NCBI RefSeq assembly: GCF_002885955.2
Contig: NZ_POQS01000004.1
Location: 18,519 to 82,518, forward strand
Source: Achromobacter pulmonis
GTDB lineage: Bacteria; Pseudomonadota; Gammaproteobacteria; Burkholderiales; Burkholderiaceae_B
DNA length: 64,000 bases
Direction of reading: 5' to 3'
Shown here: in pieces, positions 1 through 8,985 of the stretch
How the letters are laid out: every line of letters begins with the position of its first letter
How positions within the stretch are numbered: position 1 is the stretch's first letter
Notes under the pieces: generated by a model
Seen by the model: the letters and a program-made list of their open reading frames with translations, nothing else
The model's database searches: none
Told to the model about the DNA's origin: nothing
Translations under genes and position numbers: made by a program

Positions 1-110
1 TGGCCATCCTGATCCTTCCTTAAAACCTCCTCGTCGACGTGGACCGTTTTCATCGGCAGCGGGGTCGCAGATTGAACCTCCGCCTGCGCCCCTCCGATGA
101 CAATTGCAGA
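1..110 (-). other. Left edge, possible start of a further minus-strand gene
   Basis: No complete gene lies here. Read on the minus strand, a good Shine-Dalgarno sequence (AAGGAAGG) precedes an ATG at 7-5, so a co-directional gene downstream of the flavin monooxygenase probably begins at the very edge, with only two codons visible. A second in-frame ATG near position 50 lacks a Shine-Dalgarno sequence. Nothing can be said about the product. Confidence 0.35.
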
Positions 111-1388
111 TTAGGTGCAGCACTTTGCTTCAGCGCTTGCACGACGAACTTGCGTGTTGCACACACCGGTCTCAGGAAGCACAAGCTCCACTCGTTTTGC
201 AGCTTCCAAGTCGCCGGCTAGTGCGGCCACAACAGATCGGACCTGTTCATAGCCTGTCAGCATTAGAAACGTAGGCGCACGCCCATAGCTTTTCATTCCA
301 ACGACGAACACCCCCTCGTCGGGATGTCCCAGTTCCGAGGCGCCATGGGGCCGAACTGTCCCGCAACTATGCACATTCGGGTCGATCATTGGAGCCAAGC
401 GGATAGGGCTTTGCGTTGCAGGATCTAGTTCGAGCCTAAGCTCCGCCATCAAGCGAAGGTCGGGACGAAATCCCGTTGCGACGACAATCTCGTCGACGGG
501 GGCAAGCGCCTTGACGCCACTGTGAACCGTCAAGCCCTCGTCGGAATCGCTCACGCGGTCAACGTCGACGCCGGTGAAAAGCACTATCCTTCCCTCGTCC
601 AGAAGCTGTTTGACTGTCGTTCCCAACCTGCCGCGCTCCTCAAGCTGGTCATTTTCTCCGCCTCCGAAAAGCCGATCGGTTGAAGCCCCGCGGATCGCCC
701 AATAAACCCGTGTACCAGGTTCGATGCTGGCCAGTTCCACCAGGTCCTGAAGCGCATTGAAGGCGGAATGGCCCCCGCCAATCACCAACACTCGACGATT
801 GGCGTATCGCTGCCGGGCGTCTCCCAGAATGTCGGGAATGCCATAGGCGATCTGGGCCGCGAACCGCTCTTCTCCCAAGGCCGGGATGCCGTGCGCGCCC
901 ATCCAGTTTGGTGTGTTGTAGGTACCAGAGGCATCGATAACGGCCCGCGCCAGGACATCCCGCTCGCCGTGGGGTCCGCTGACTCTCAGCAGGAAAGGTG
1001 CGACAGCCCGATCATGGCTCCTCATGACATCGTGCCCGACGCGGCTGACAGCCAACACCCGGTGATGGGTTCTCAGGCAGCGATTGATCAACTGCACTTC
1101 CGACAAGGGCTGCAAATACTGCGTCAGCAATTCGTGTCCGGTGGGATAAGCGTCACTGGGCGGGGCAACCCACCCCGACTGCGCGAGCAACTCGCCAGCT
1201 TTCTTATCGATGTTGTAGCCCCACGGAGAGAACATCCGTACATGTCTCCACCGGCTCAAACTTGCCCCAGCCTGGTCTCCTGCTTCAAATACGACGAAGG
1301 GTATGCCTCTGTCCAGCAGATGAGCGGCGGCGCTCAGCCCGACGGGGCCGGCTCCGATGATTGCGACGGGGTGGTCATTGATGCGCAT
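111..1388 (-). CDS. FAD-dependent monooxygenase/oxidoreductase
   Basis: This 425-aa flavoprotein has an N-terminal FAD-binding Rossmann motif (AIIGAGPVGLSAA, about residues 9-21) and a second dinucleotide-binding motif (VLVIGGGHSAFNA, about 200-212). That layout is typical of class B flavin monooxygenases and NAD(P)H-dependent flavoproteins. The ATG at 1388 has an AGAGAGG Shine-Dalgarno sequence. The gene lies downstream of a MarR regulator on the same strand, and both promoters carry a similar dyad (1439-1451 and 2004-2016), so MarR probably controls it. Flavin monooxygenases such as ArsO and ArsV occur in arsenic gene clusters, and ArsV is reported to oxidise trivalent organoarsenicals and antimonite. 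Its position beside aio genes makes a related role plausible, but that is inference; the family also acts on unrelated substrates. Confidence 0.85.
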   Translation of the reverse strand: MRINDHPVAIIGAGPVGLSAAAHLLDRGIPFVVFEAGDQAGASLSRWRHVRMFSPWGYNIDKKAGELLAQSGWVAPPSDAYPTGHELLTQYLQPLSEVQLINRCLRTHHRVLAVSRVGHDVMRSHDRAVAPFLLRVSGPHGERDVLARAVIDASGTYNTPNWMGAHGIPALGEERFAAQIAYGIPDILGDARQRYANRRVLVIGGGHSAFNALQDLVELASIEPGTRVYWAIRGASTDRLFGGGENDQLEERGRLGTTVKQLLDEGRIVLFTGVDVDRVSDSDEGLTVHSGVKALAPVDEIVVATGFRPDLRLMAELRLELDPATQSPIRLAPMIDPNVHSCGTVRPHGASELGHPDEGVFVVGMKSYGRAPTFLMLTGYEQVRSVVAALAGDLEAAKRVELVLPETGVCNTQVRRASAEAKCCT

Positions 1389-1435
1389 TCCAGGTACCTC
1401 TCTTCATGGGGTTGGGACACGGCCGAAGCCGTATT

Positions 1436-1454
1436 TAATTGGTACTAGCAACTA
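1436..1454 (-). promoter_or_regulatory. Candidate MarR operator upstream of the flavin monooxygenase
   Basis: The minus strand reads TTGCTAGTACCAA at 1451-1439, an almost perfect dyad (TTGcTA-g-TAcCAA) between the marR terminator and the monooxygenase start. A close relative, TTGTTGATACCAA, lies in front of the marR gene (2004-2016), and the flanking TAG is also shared. Two similar sites in two adjacent promoters argue for one shared regulator, most simply the MarR protein. Confidence 0.5.
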
Positions 1455-1461
1455 TTTGCTT

Positions 1462-1488
1462 AAAAAAAAGCCGCAATTTCTACGGCTT
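1462..1488 (-). terminator. Intrinsic terminator after marR
   Basis: On the minus strand a 6-bp stem AAGCCG/CGGCTT with a 9-nt loop is followed by eight T residues. It lies directly after the marR stop codon and separates that gene from the monooxygenase promoter. Confidence 0.75.
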
Positions 1489-1493
1489 GGACT

Positions 1494-1985
1494 CTACGGC
1501 TCAAACTCCACGGCACACGTCGAGGCGACGCCACAACGTGCTTGTGCGGCGCGCGTCAACTGCCGCAGCAGATCAAGCGATGCCTCCAGGACCTCGGGCT
1601 TCATGTGTTCGATCATGGCAAATTCTTCGGCAACCAGATCCGCCCGAATGGTCTGATACAGCTTGCGCCCCGCCGCGGTCGGCTCAAGCTGCACCGCCCG
1701 GCGGTCGGCGGCATCTTCGATCCTTGTGACGTAGCCCTTGCGTTCCAGCGAATCAACAATTCGGCTGGCCGTGCTCTTGTCCAGGAACATCACCTGCGCA
1801 AGCGCCTGCAACCGCAGCGGCCCTTGCTTGACCAGGGTTTCCAAGGCATAGCACTGCGCCACGGACACGTCATAGCAACAAATGCGATCGCGATCGCGGA
1901 ACTGATGGACCCTGATCAGCTGGTTCACCGCTTCATAGAGCGCTTCGGCGTCCCGACTGGCCAGACGTGTTCTTGTTGAATTCAT
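1494..1985 (-). CDS. MarR-family transcriptional regulator
   Basis: This 163-aa protein has the winged-helix pattern of MarR regulators: a helix-turn-helix around residues 59-80 (LRLQALAQVMFLDKSTASRI) followed by a wing with the family motif DRRAVQLEPTAAG. MarR proteins bind DNA as dimers and usually respond to small phenolic or redox ligands. It is followed by its own terminator and then by the flavin monooxygenase. A dyad only 18 nt upstream of its start suggests autoregulation. The Shine-Dalgarno sequence before the ATG is poor, so translation may be weak or nearly leaderless. The ligand is unknown; an arsenical or a phenolic is possible given the neighbours. Confidence 0.88.
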   Translation of the reverse strand: MNSTRTRLASRDAEALYEAVNQLIRVHQFRDRDRICCYDVSVAQCYALETLVKQGPLRLQALAQVMFLDKSTASRIVDSLERKGYVTRIEDAADRRAVQLEPTAAGRKLYQTIRADLVAEEFAMIEHMKPEVLEASLDLLRQLTRAAQARCGVASTCAVEFEP

Positions 1986-2002
1986 TCTTGGTGGCCAAAT
2001 TA

Positions 2003-2044
2003 GTTGTTGATACCAACGTTATTCGCTTCGGCGCTTCAGGTCAA
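2003..2044 (-). promoter_or_regulatory. marR promoter with overlapping candidate operator
   Basis: The minus strand shows a -35-like TTGACC (2044-2039), a 17-nt spacer and TAACGT (2021-2016). The dyad TTGTTGATACCAA (2004-2016, read on plus) overlaps the -10 and the expected transcription start. This layout fits repression by the MarR dimer. The promoter lies inside the 3' end of aioR, so marR may also be read from the aioXSR transcript. Confidence 0.4.
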
Positions 2045-3368
2045 TACCGTAGCGCTTCATTTTTTGCCATAGGTTCTTCCTGGATATGCTCAAGACGTCG
2101 GCCGTTTCTTGAATGCGGCCGCCGTGCCGGCGCAACACCTCTTCGATGTACAGCCGCTCACAGACCTGTTGGTAGGCGTTGAGCGTGGCCTCTTCCCCAA
2201 CTTGCGGCTCATCGTGAAAATGGTCGCCGTCCGGACCTTCAGGAAAGATGTCCCCCGGCAACAAGACGCTGGACTGACTGACCAGACAGGCGCGTTCGAT
2301 CCGGTTATGCAATTCGCGGATATTGCCCGGCCAGGGGTACGCCTGCATCTTGGCCAGCGACAACGGGTGCAGGGTTTTTGCAGGCTCTCCCAGGCGCTCG
2401 GCGATGCTGGTGGCAAACCGTTTGGCCAGCCAGAGGATGTCTTCAGGCCGATCGCGCAGCGGCTTCACCTCAAGGGTGACGGTGTTGATCCGGTAGTAAA
2501 GGTCTTCCCTGAACAACTTGGCGCTGACCATCTCGGCCAGGTTTCGGTTGGTGGCGCAGACCAGGTCGAACTTGGTGTGGGTGTCGTGCTCGGCACCCAG
2601 TCGGCGGACACGCTTTTCCTGTATCGCCCGCAACAGCGCGCCTTGCAGCGCCGGCGATAGCTTTCCGACTTCATCCAGGAACAGCGTGCCGCCGTCAGCT
2701 TGTTCGAAGTAACCCTTGCGCAGCTTGTCCGCACCGGTATAAGCCCCCTTTTCATAGCCGAAGAATTCCGCTTCGGCGATGGTGGAGGCAATGGCGCCGC
2801 AGTTCACGGCTACGAACGGCCGCGCGGTAAGGTCCGGCCCCGCCTGGCTGTGGATCAGTCGTGCCAATACCTCTTTGCCAACCCCTGACTCTCCAACCAA
2901 CAGGACGGCCGACGCACGGCCCGCCAGCCGGGGCACCATGCGGCGTAGATTCTGGGCCGCCTGCGACACCCCTAGTTCCGTATCGCTTTCCGGCGAGGCC
3001 TGCGCCGGGACAACATCGCGCACGGTCTGGATCAGCGTCGCGATGTCAAAAGGCTTGGTCACGTAGTCCTTGACGCCGAGCTTCAGCAAATCCACGGCCC
3101 TTTCCACCGTGGCATAGGCCGTCATCAGGATGAACGGTGGCAACGTACCGCCCTGCGCCACCAACTGTAGATAAAGTTCGTCGCCATCCAAGTCTGGCAG
3201 GCGGACATCGCTGATCACCACGCCATAGGCATTGGCGTGGATGGCATCCCTTGCCTCATACGCCTTGGAAAACCAGTCGGCACGGATTCCCTCCAGACGA
3301 AACCTTTCCACAATGGATTCGCCCATGATGGCGTCGTCTTCGATCAAACAGACATATGGCTGTATCAC
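2019..3368 (-). CDS. aioR: AioR, sigma-54-dependent response regulator of arsenite oxidase
   Basis: This 449-aa NtrC-type activator has three parts. A receiver domain carries the phosphoacceptor Asp54 (VVISDVRLPD) and Lys106. An AAA+ domain carries Walker A GESGVGKE (159-166) and the sigma-54 contact loop GAYTGA (208-213), with Tyr in place of the usual Phe. A Fis-type helix-turn-helix lies at the C-terminus. Its ATG overlaps the aioS stop codon by 4 bp, so the pair is co-translated. In known arsenite oxidisers AioR, phosphorylated by AioS, activates the sigma-54 promoter of aioBA. The aioB promoter here has exactly that element, at 5858-5875. Confidence 0.93.
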   Translation of the reverse strand: MIQPYVCLIEDDAIMGESIVERFRLEGIRADWFSKAYEARDAIHANAYGVVISDVRLPDLDGDELYLQLVAQGGTLPPFILMTAYATVERAVDLLKLGVKDYVTKPFDIATLIQTVRDVVPAQASPESDTELGVSQAAQNLRRMVPRLAGRASAVLLVGESGVGKEVLARLIHSQAGPDLTARPFVAVNCGAIASTIAEAEFFGYEKGAYTGADKLRKGYFEQADGGTLFLDEVGKLSPALQGALLRAIQEKRVRRLGAEHDTHTKFDLVCATNRNLAEMVSAKLFREDLYYRINTVTLEVKPLRDRPEDILWLAKRFATSIAERLGEPAKTLHPLSLAKMQAYPWPGNIRELHNRIERACLVSQSSVLLPGDIFPEGPDGDHFHDEPQVGEEATLNAYQQVCERLYIEEVLRRHGGRIQETADVLSISRKNLWQKMKRYGIDLKRRSE

Positions 3369-4882
3369 GGCGTCAGCTCCAAGTTCGTTTTTTCAATGGG
3401 TGCGCCGCAAGGCAGTGTGATGGTGAAGGCGGTATAGCCTTCTTCGCTTATCACTTCGATCGTGCCTTGCAATTGCGTGACGATTTGGTAAGTCACCCAC
3501 AGGCCCAGTCCGCGGGAGCGGCCCTCTGCCCGCCCCGCTCCCCGGGCATCTACCCGGTAAGGCTCAAACAAATGGGGCAGCACATCGTGTGGAATGTGCT
3601 GCCCGGAATTTGCTATTTCTACTGAAAGGCGGTCGGCGGTTCCGGTCACGGTGCAGCTGACGCTCCCGCCGCGCTCCACGGCGTTCTTTGCGTTGATGAG
3701 CAGGTTCAAGACCATCTGGCGCACCAGATGCGCGGGCAGCGGCAATTCGTCCCGGGTGGTGACGTCCCACAGCAGCGTGGCGTTCTTCTCTGACAATTCG
3801 GGCTCGATCAAGAGGCGCAGGTCCTGCCAATCCGTTGTGTGCATGAAGGACGAATCCAGGCGTGCTTCCACCAGCAAGGCGCCGACGGTACGTCGAATCT
3901 GCATCAAGCCCCGTCGCGTCAGGCCGACTGTTCTTTGGGTTAATTCATCGTAGGAACCGTGCTTTTCCAAGGTATCCAACGCGTTGAGCATGCCGCCAAG
4001 CGGGTTATTGATCTCGTGCGCGACCCCGGCAGCCACTCGGCCTACCGCTGCCAGCCGTTCGGCGGCAATGATTTCCTGTTCAAGCGCTTCCTGTCGTTCC
4101 AGTTGCGTCAGCATGGATGCAAAGCTGCGCCCCAACACCGCGATTTCGTCGCTTCCTTCCTTGCGCAAGGAAAGTCCGATGTTGGCCGCCGGTTCGCGCC
4201 CGACACGCTGAGTCGCCTGGGCCAAAGACAGCAGCGGCCGTGCGATGCGGTTTCCCCATAACCAGCCCAGCGCCAGTAGCAACAGCAGCCCGGGAATGCT
4301 GACCAGCAGCACCTGGCTGACCAGGTCGTACAGGCGCTGGCGCCAGATGCTAGCGTCGTAAGACGCCAGCACGTATCCAGCCAATCCCGCATCTTCCGAC
4401 ACAACTGCGGCGCCGGCGACTGCCAACGTGGCGTCCAGGCTATCGGGGGTATTGAATACAAAGGTGCGCGGATCGTCACGCAGGGTTTGCGCCGCAGCAG
4501 CCAGCTCGGCGGGCAAACCGGCGCCGGGCGTCAGCACCGGATAGCGATGCGGATCGGATGACGCATACACATGCAAGCCGGGGTCCAGCACAATGATCGA
4601 CCGCAAGCCTGGGGCGCCATCTCCTGCCGTGAGCGGTATGCGCAACGCCTCGTAGACCCGCCACAGATCGTCACGCATCAAGGGTTCGCGCACCGACAAG
4701 GATAAAACCTGCGTTAACGCCATCGCGCTTTGCCGCGTGTCTCGCAGCATGCCGACGTAAGCGGTTCGCATCAGCGTCGCGGTAACCACCAGTTCCGTTA
4801 CCACGATCGCGGCGGCCAAGGCCAACGGCACCTTGTAGCGATAGCTGATTCTGGACCAGGGGTTCCAACGGGCCGACTTCAT
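3365..4882 (-). CDS. aioS: AioS, arsenite-responsive sensor histidine kinase
   Basis: This 505-aa membrane kinase has one transmembrane segment near residues 20-43, a periplasmic region of about 140 residues, a second transmembrane segment near 187-210, a HAMP linker, a dimerisation helix with the phosphorylated His289 (GVAHEINNPLGG) and a C-terminal HATPase domain. The periplasmic part is expected to receive the arsenite signal from the binding protein AioX. The gene overlaps both aioX and aioR by 4 bp (ATGA), so sensor, kinase and regulator form one tight operon. The assignment rests on this arrangement as well as on the kinase domains. Confidence 0.92.
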   Translation of the reverse strand: MKSARWNPWSRISYRYKVPLALAAAIVVTELVVTATLMRTAYVGMLRDTRQSAMALTQVLSLSVREPLMRDDLWRVYEALRIPLTAGDGAPGLRSIIVLDPGLHVYASSDPHRYPVLTPGAGLPAELAAAAQTLRDDPRTFVFNTPDSLDATLAVAGAAVVSEDAGLAGYVLASYDASIWRQRLYDLVSQVLLVSIPGLLLLLALGWLWGNRIARPLLSLAQATQRVGREPAANIGLSLRKEGSDEIAVLGRSFASMLTQLERQEALEQEIIAAERLAAVGRVAAGVAHEINNPLGGMLNALDTLEKHGSYDELTQRTVGLTRRGLMQIRRTVGALLVEARLDSSFMHTTDWQDLRLLIEPELSEKNATLLWDVTTRDELPLPAHLVRQMVLNLLINAKNAVERGGSVSCTVTGTADRLSVEIANSGQHIPHDVLPHLFEPYRVDARGAGRAEGRSRGLGLWVTYQIVTQLQGTIEVISEEGYTAFTITLPCGAPIEKTNLELTP

Positions 4883-5817
4883 GCAGAATCTCGTGCCGGG
4901 TTTTCGCCCGCTGACGTGCGCACCAACCCACGGATGCCGTCGTACAGGCTATCGGGCCCCTCAACAAACCGATCGAGGAATAGGCGCTTGAGTATCAAGC
5001 GGCCATCCGAACGCGCGTGCATCTGGAGCAAAGCATCGCGCAGCGCAAGCGCGGTGTCGTCGGCAACATGCTCGCCGACCACGACGGGCGGAAACCCATA
5101 TTCCGGGGATCGCCATGCGACGCGGGTGCCGGCGGCGCGCGCGCCATGTTGCGACGCAATGCTGTCCCAGACGTATCCATCGACCGCCCCGCCGCTGGCC
5201 AGCCCCGCCGCGACCGCCTCCACAACTTTGCTGTGCGCAAAGGTGAAGAAAGCCTTGCTGAAAAACCGTAGCGGGTCCTGATGCTCGGCAAGCAGTTCCG
5301 TCCGAGGCACCAGAAAGCCGGAATTAGAAAGTGGGTCGCTGTAGGCGAAGACCCGTTCGCGCAAGTCTGCAATTCCTGCCGTGCTTCGGTCCTCCTTGGG
5401 CACGATCAGGTACGACCGGTACTGCGGTTTGCCTTGGTACTGCGGCACCACCAGCAGCTTGAGCTTGTCGGCGTTCAAGACGTAAGGGTAGCCACAGATC
5501 CATGCCGCGTCGATCTGGCCGCGCAACAGCAGGTCCACGATTTCCCCGTAGCTGCGTCGTTGGACGAACTGAATGTCCTGCTTAAGCGCTGCTTGAAGAT
5601 CGGCCCGCCAGATATCCAGCAGTTGGAGCTGGTCGTCCAGGAACACCGCGGTCGTGCCTAACCTAAGCGGCGCGGACGCCGCTGCGTTGCGCGGCAAGGT
5701 ACAGGCCGCGATAGACGCTACGCCGGCCGCGAGAAAGCTGCGGCGGTTACCGAACGGTAACGCCAGCCCCTGTTGGGGCGCCTGGACGTTACCTCTCCGG
5801 CATCGCGTTGTGCCCAT
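4879..5817 (-). CDS. aioX: AioX, periplasmic arsenite-binding protein
   Basis: This 312-aa protein belongs to the PhnD-like family of periplasmic phosphate/phosphonate-binding proteins. The chosen ATG at 5817 has a strong Shine-Dalgarno sequence (AGGAGGAG). A longer 341-aa frame starting at 5904 would run through the promoter region and is rejected. A twin-arginine signal (NRRSFLAAG, residues 24-32) directs export. A cysteine at residue 108 (AAWICGYPYV) matches the conserved cysteine reported to matter for arsenite sensing in known AioX proteins. AioX passes the arsenite signal to AioS. It is the first gene of aioXSR and is divergent from aioBA. Confidence 0.92.
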   Translation of the reverse strand: MGTTRCRRGNVQAPQQGLALPFGNRRSFLAAGVASIAACTLPRNAAASAPLRLGTTAVFLDDQLQLLDIWRADLQAALKQDIQFVQRRSYGEIVDLLLRGQIDAAWICGYPYVLNADKLKLLVVPQYQGKPQYRSYLIVPKEDRSTAGIADLRERVFAYSDPLSNSGFLVPRTELLAEHQDPLRFFSKAFFTFAHSKVVEAVAAGLASGGAVDGYVWDSIASQHGARAAGTRVAWRSPEYGFPPVVVGEHVADDTALALRDALLQMHARSDGRLILKRLFLDRFVEGPDSLYDGIRGLVRTSAGENPARDSA

Positions 5818-5857
5818 GGTCTTGGTCTCCTCCTGTGTAGGGCAATGCCAGAGACAC

Positions 5858-5875
5858 TTGGCATGCCCTTTGCTT
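5858..5875 (+). promoter_or_regulatory. Sigma-54 (-24/-12) promoter of aioBA
   Basis: TTGGCATGCCCTTTGCTT holds the invariant GG (5860-5861) and GC (5872-5873) exactly 10 nt apart, as in TGGCAC-N5-TTGCA-type promoters. Transcription should begin near 5885, about 45 nt before aioB. The presence of AioR with its GAYTGA loop supports it. An imperfect dyad (about 5840-5868, GGGCAATGCCA against TTGGCATGCCC) overlaps the -24 element and may be a binding site. Confidence 0.85.
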
Positions 5876-5885
5876 ATCGCTCTAC

Positions 5886-5914
5886 AGAGTACTGAAGCCG
5901 TCATTTCGTTTCAA
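5886..5914 (-). promoter_or_regulatory. Candidate sigma-70 promoter of aioXSR
   Basis: On the minus strand TTGAAA (5914-5909) and TACTCT (5891-5886) are 17 nt apart, about 70 nt upstream of aioX. The -10 is weak. It would overlap the start region of the aioB transcript, giving back-to-back control. Confidence 0.35.
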
Positions 5915-5928
5915 TAGGAAATATCGAC

Positions 5929-6459
5929 ATGTCAGAGCCACAAATCCTTACCCGGCGCGGATTCCTCAAGTTGAGCGGAACGGGCGGTGCTGTTGCTGCC
6001 GCAACACTCATCCCGATCATGCCCGCCCAAGCCCAACCGGCCACGGCGCCGCACACCGGAACCACGCTGCCCTACCCCGTGAAGTCCATCGCCGTCGCGC
6101 AGAAGCTCACGGCCGACACGCCCCTGCAGTTCGCCTATCCCGACGCTGCCTCGCCGTGTACCGCTGTGAAGCTCGGGCATCCCGTTCCCGGCGGCGTTGG
6201 CCCTGACCACGACATCGTCGCGTACAGCACGATGTGCACGCATATGGGCTGCCCCACAGTTTTCGACAACAAAACAAAAACGTTCAAGTGCCCGTGCCAC
6301 TTCAGCGAGTTTGACGCCGAGAAGGCAGGCCAGATGATCTGCGGGCAAGCCACCGAAAACCTCCCACGGATTCTGCTGCGCTATGACGCCAGTTCGGACG
6401 GGATATCCGCGGTTGGGGTCGAAGGCTTGATCTACGGCCGCCAGGCCAACATTCTGTAA
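5929..6459 (+). CDS. aioB: AioB, arsenite oxidase Rieske small subunit
   Basis: This 176-aa subunit carries the [2Fe-2S] Rieske cluster that passes electrons from AioA to the outgoing cytochrome. A twin-arginine signal ([10 protein letters not shown], residues 8-17) exports the folded complex to the periplasm. Cluster ligands are Cys103/His105 (CTHMGC) and Cys121/His124 (CPCH). Both extra cysteines that form the stabilising disulfide in bc1-type Rieske proteins are present (108 and 123); some betaproteobacterial AioB proteins lack this bridge. The ATG at 5929 has AGGAAA upstream. It is the first gene of the aioBA operon, 14 bp before aioA. Confidence 0.96.
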   Translation: MSEPQILTRRGFLKLSGTGGAVAAATLIPIMPAQAQPATAPHTGTTLPYPVKSIAVAQKLTADTPLQFAYPDAASPCTAVKLGHPVPGGVGPDHDIVAYSTMCTHMGCPTVFDNKTKTFKCPCHFSEFDAEKAGQMICGQATENLPRILLRYDASSDGISAVGVEGLIYGRQANIL

Positions 6460-6473
6460 GTCGGGAGACGCTC

Positions 6474-8957
6474 ATGTCCGCACCCAAAGACCGCATCACC
6501 TTGCCGCCGAAGGATGCCGCGCGCACGAATATGACGTGCCACTTCTGTATCGTCGGCTGTGGGTACCACGTTTACAAATGGCCCGAGCAAAGCGAGGGAG
6601 GCCGGGCGCCCGAGGAGAATGCGCTGGGCCAGGACTTTCGTCAGCAGCTACCGCCTTTCGCGTTGACGCTTACCCCGGCGATGACCAACGTCATCACGCA
6701 GCGGGATGGCTCGCGTCACAACATCATGATCGTTCCGGACAAGGAATGCGTGGTCAACAGCGGCTTGAGTTCGACCCGTGGCGGCCGGATGGCCAGCTAT
6801 ATGTACACGCCCGATGGCGATGGCAAGGCGCGCCTGAAACAGCCGCGCATGTATGCCGCCGACCAATGGGTGGACGTTCCGTGGGACAACGCCCTGGCGC
6901 TGTACGCCGGGCTGTTGAAGAAGGTGCTGGATACCGATGGCCCGGAAGGCATTGTGTTCTCGTGTTTTGACCACGGCGGGGCGGGCGGAGGGTTCGAGAA
7001 CACCTGGGGCACGGGCAAGCTGATGTTCACCGCGCTACAGACGCCGATGGTGCGTATCCACAATCGCCCGGCGTACAACTCGGAATGCCACGCCACGCGC
7101 GAGATGGGCGTCGGCGAACTCAACAACGCCTACGAAGACGCCGAGCTTGCCGACGTGTTGTGGTCCATTGGCAATAATCCTTACGAGTCCCAGACGAACT
7201 ATTTCCTGAACCACTGGGTTCCGAATCTGTACGGGCAGACGGTCGACAAGAAAAAGGCGCGCTTCGCGGGTGAAGATCTTCCAACTACCCGCATCGTCTT
7301 CGTGGACCCGCGCGACACGCCCTCCATCGCGATCGCCCGACAGATAGCCGGAAAAGATCGAGTGCTGCATCTGGCGATCGAACCCGGCACTGACATCGCG
7401 TTGTTCAACGGACTGTTTACCTACGTGGTTGAACAGGGCTGGGTAGACAAGCCGTTCATCAAGGCGCACACGGCGGGATTTGATGAGGCCGTTAAGGCGA
7501 ATCGCATGCCTCTGGAGGAATGCAGCAAGATCACGGGCGTGCCGGTCGACGACCTGAAGAAGGCGGCGGAGTGGTCGTACAAGCCGAAGAAGACAGGGCA
7601 GCTTCCGCGCACGATGCATGCCTACGAAAAAGGCATCATCTGGGGCAACGACAACTACGTCATTCAGTCGGCGTTGCTGGATCTGGTCATCGCCACGCAC
7701 AACGTGGGGCGCCGTGGCACCGGATGTGTACGCATGGGGGGGCACCAAGAGGGTTATGCCAGGCCCCCCTACCCTGGCGACAAGAAAATCTACATTGACC
7801 AGGAACTCATCAAAGGCAAGGGCAGGATGATGACCTGGTGGGGGTCCAACAACTTCCAGACCAGCAATAACGCGCAAGCGCTCCGAGAGGCGGTGTTCAA
7901 GCGGTCCGCCATCGTGAAGGAAGCCATGCAGAAAGCGCGCGGCGCTTCAACCGAAGAGATGGTCGACATCATCTATGCGGCCACGCAACGAGGCGGACTG
8001 TTTGTTGCAAGCATCAATCTCTATCCAACCAAGCTGGCCGAGGCTGCCCATCTGCTGCTTCCAGCGGCGCACCCGGGCGAAACGAACCTGACGTCCATGA
8101 ATGGCGAGCGGCGCATTCGCCTGTCGCAAAAGTTCATGGACCCGCCCGGGGAAGCGCAAGCGGACTGCCTGATCGCCGCGCGAATCGCCAACACGCTGAA
8201 AGCCATGTACGAGAAGGAAGGCAACAGCAAGATGGCGCAACGTTTCGCCGGATTCGACTGGAAGACGGAAGAGGATGCGTTCAATGATGGGTTTCGTCGG
8301 GCGGGCCAGAAGGACGCGCCCAAGATCGACAGCCAGGGTGGAGATACCGGTCACCTGGTGACCTACGAACGGTTGCTCGCCGCCGGCAATAACGGCGTCC
8401 AGTTACCCGTTCAGGCCTACGCGGACGGGAAGCTCAAAGGCACCGAAATGCTCTACACGGACGGTAAGTTCGACACCGCCGACGGAAAAGCTCACTTCAA
8501 GCCGGCGCAGTGGAAAGGCCTGCCCGAGCCCGTGGCCGCCCAAAAGAAGAAGTACAAGTTCTGGCTGAACAACGGCCGCAACAACGAGATCTGGCAAACG
8601 GCCTATCACGACCAGTACAACAGCTTCGCCCAGGACCGCTATCCGATGGCATACATCGAGATCAATCCCGCCGATTGCCAGGAGCTGGGCGTCGAGGCTT
8701 CAGACGTGGTCGAGGTCTACAACGATTACGGGTCGACTTACGCAATGGTGTACCCGGTGCCGGAGATCAAGCGCGGCCAGACATTCATGATGTTCGGCTA
8801 CGTGAACGGCATCCAGGGCGACGTCACGACCGAGTGGACCGACCGCAACATCATTCCCTACTACAAAGGCACCTGGGGGAACATCCGGAAAGTGGGCTCC
8901 GTCGAGGAGTTCAGGAACACCATCAGTTTCAAGAGCCGCCGATTCACCCTGGGCTGA
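6474..8957 (+). CDS. aioA: AioA, arsenite oxidase molybdopterin large subunit
   Basis: This 827-aa catalytic subunit of the DMSO-reductase family oxidises arsenite to arsenate at a molybdenum bis-guanine-dinucleotide centre in the periplasm. The [3Fe-4S] cluster motif is visible at the N-terminus: Cys22, Cys25 and Cys29 (CHFCIVGC), as in characterised AioA. Length matches the family (about 820-850). It has no signal of its own and is expected to be carried out by the Tat signal of AioB. Domain order follows the family, ending in the molydopterin-binding region (residues about 690-827). It is followed by a cytochrome c and by moaA, which supplies the cofactor pathway. Confidence 0.97.
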   Translation: MSAPKDRITLPPKDAARTNMTCHFCIVGCGYHVYKWPEQSEGGRAPEENALGQDFRQQLPPFALTLTPAMTNVITQRDGSRHNIMIVPDKECVVNSGLSSTRGGRMASYMYTPDGDGKARLKQPRMYAADQWVDVPWDNALALYAGLLKKVLDTDGPEGIVFSCFDHGGAGGGFENTWGTGKLMFTALQTPMVRIHNRPAYNSECHATREMGVGELNNAYEDAELADVLWSIGNNPYESQTNYFLNHWVPNLYGQTVDKKKARFAGEDLPTTRIVFVDPRDTPSIAIARQIAGKDRVLHLAIEPGTDIALFNGLFTYVVEQGWVDKPFIKAHTAGFDEAVKANRMPLEECSKITGVPVDDLKKAAEWSYKPKKTGQLPRTMHAYEKGIIWGNDNYVIQSALLDLVIATHNVGRRGTGCVRMGGHQEGYARPPYPGDKKIYIDQELIKGKGRMMTWWGSNNFQTSNNAQALREAVFKRSAIVKEAMQKARGASTEEMVDIIYAATQRGGLFVASINLYPTKLAEAAHLLLPAAHPGETNLTSMNGERRIRLSQKFMDPPGEAQADCLIAARIANTLKAMYEKEGNSKMAQRFAGFDWKTEEDAFNDGFRRAGQKDAPKIDSQGGDTGHLVTYERLLAAGNNGVQLPVQAYADGKLKGTEMLYTDGKFDTADGKAHFKPAQWKGLPEPVAAQKKKYKFWLNNGRNNEIWQTAYHDQYNSFAQDRYPMAYIEINPADCQELGVEASDVVEVYNDYGSTYAMVYPVPEIKRGQTFMMFGYVNGIQGDVTTEWTDRNIIPYYKGTWGNIRKVGSVEEFRNTISFKSRRFTLG

Positions 8958-8985
8958 TTTTTCAATCAAAGGAGCACCGCCCCTT

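Noticed and set aside
1494..1985. marR as part of the aioXSR operon
   Set aside because: It has its own promoter-like element, operator and terminator; read-through from aioR is possible but not needed.
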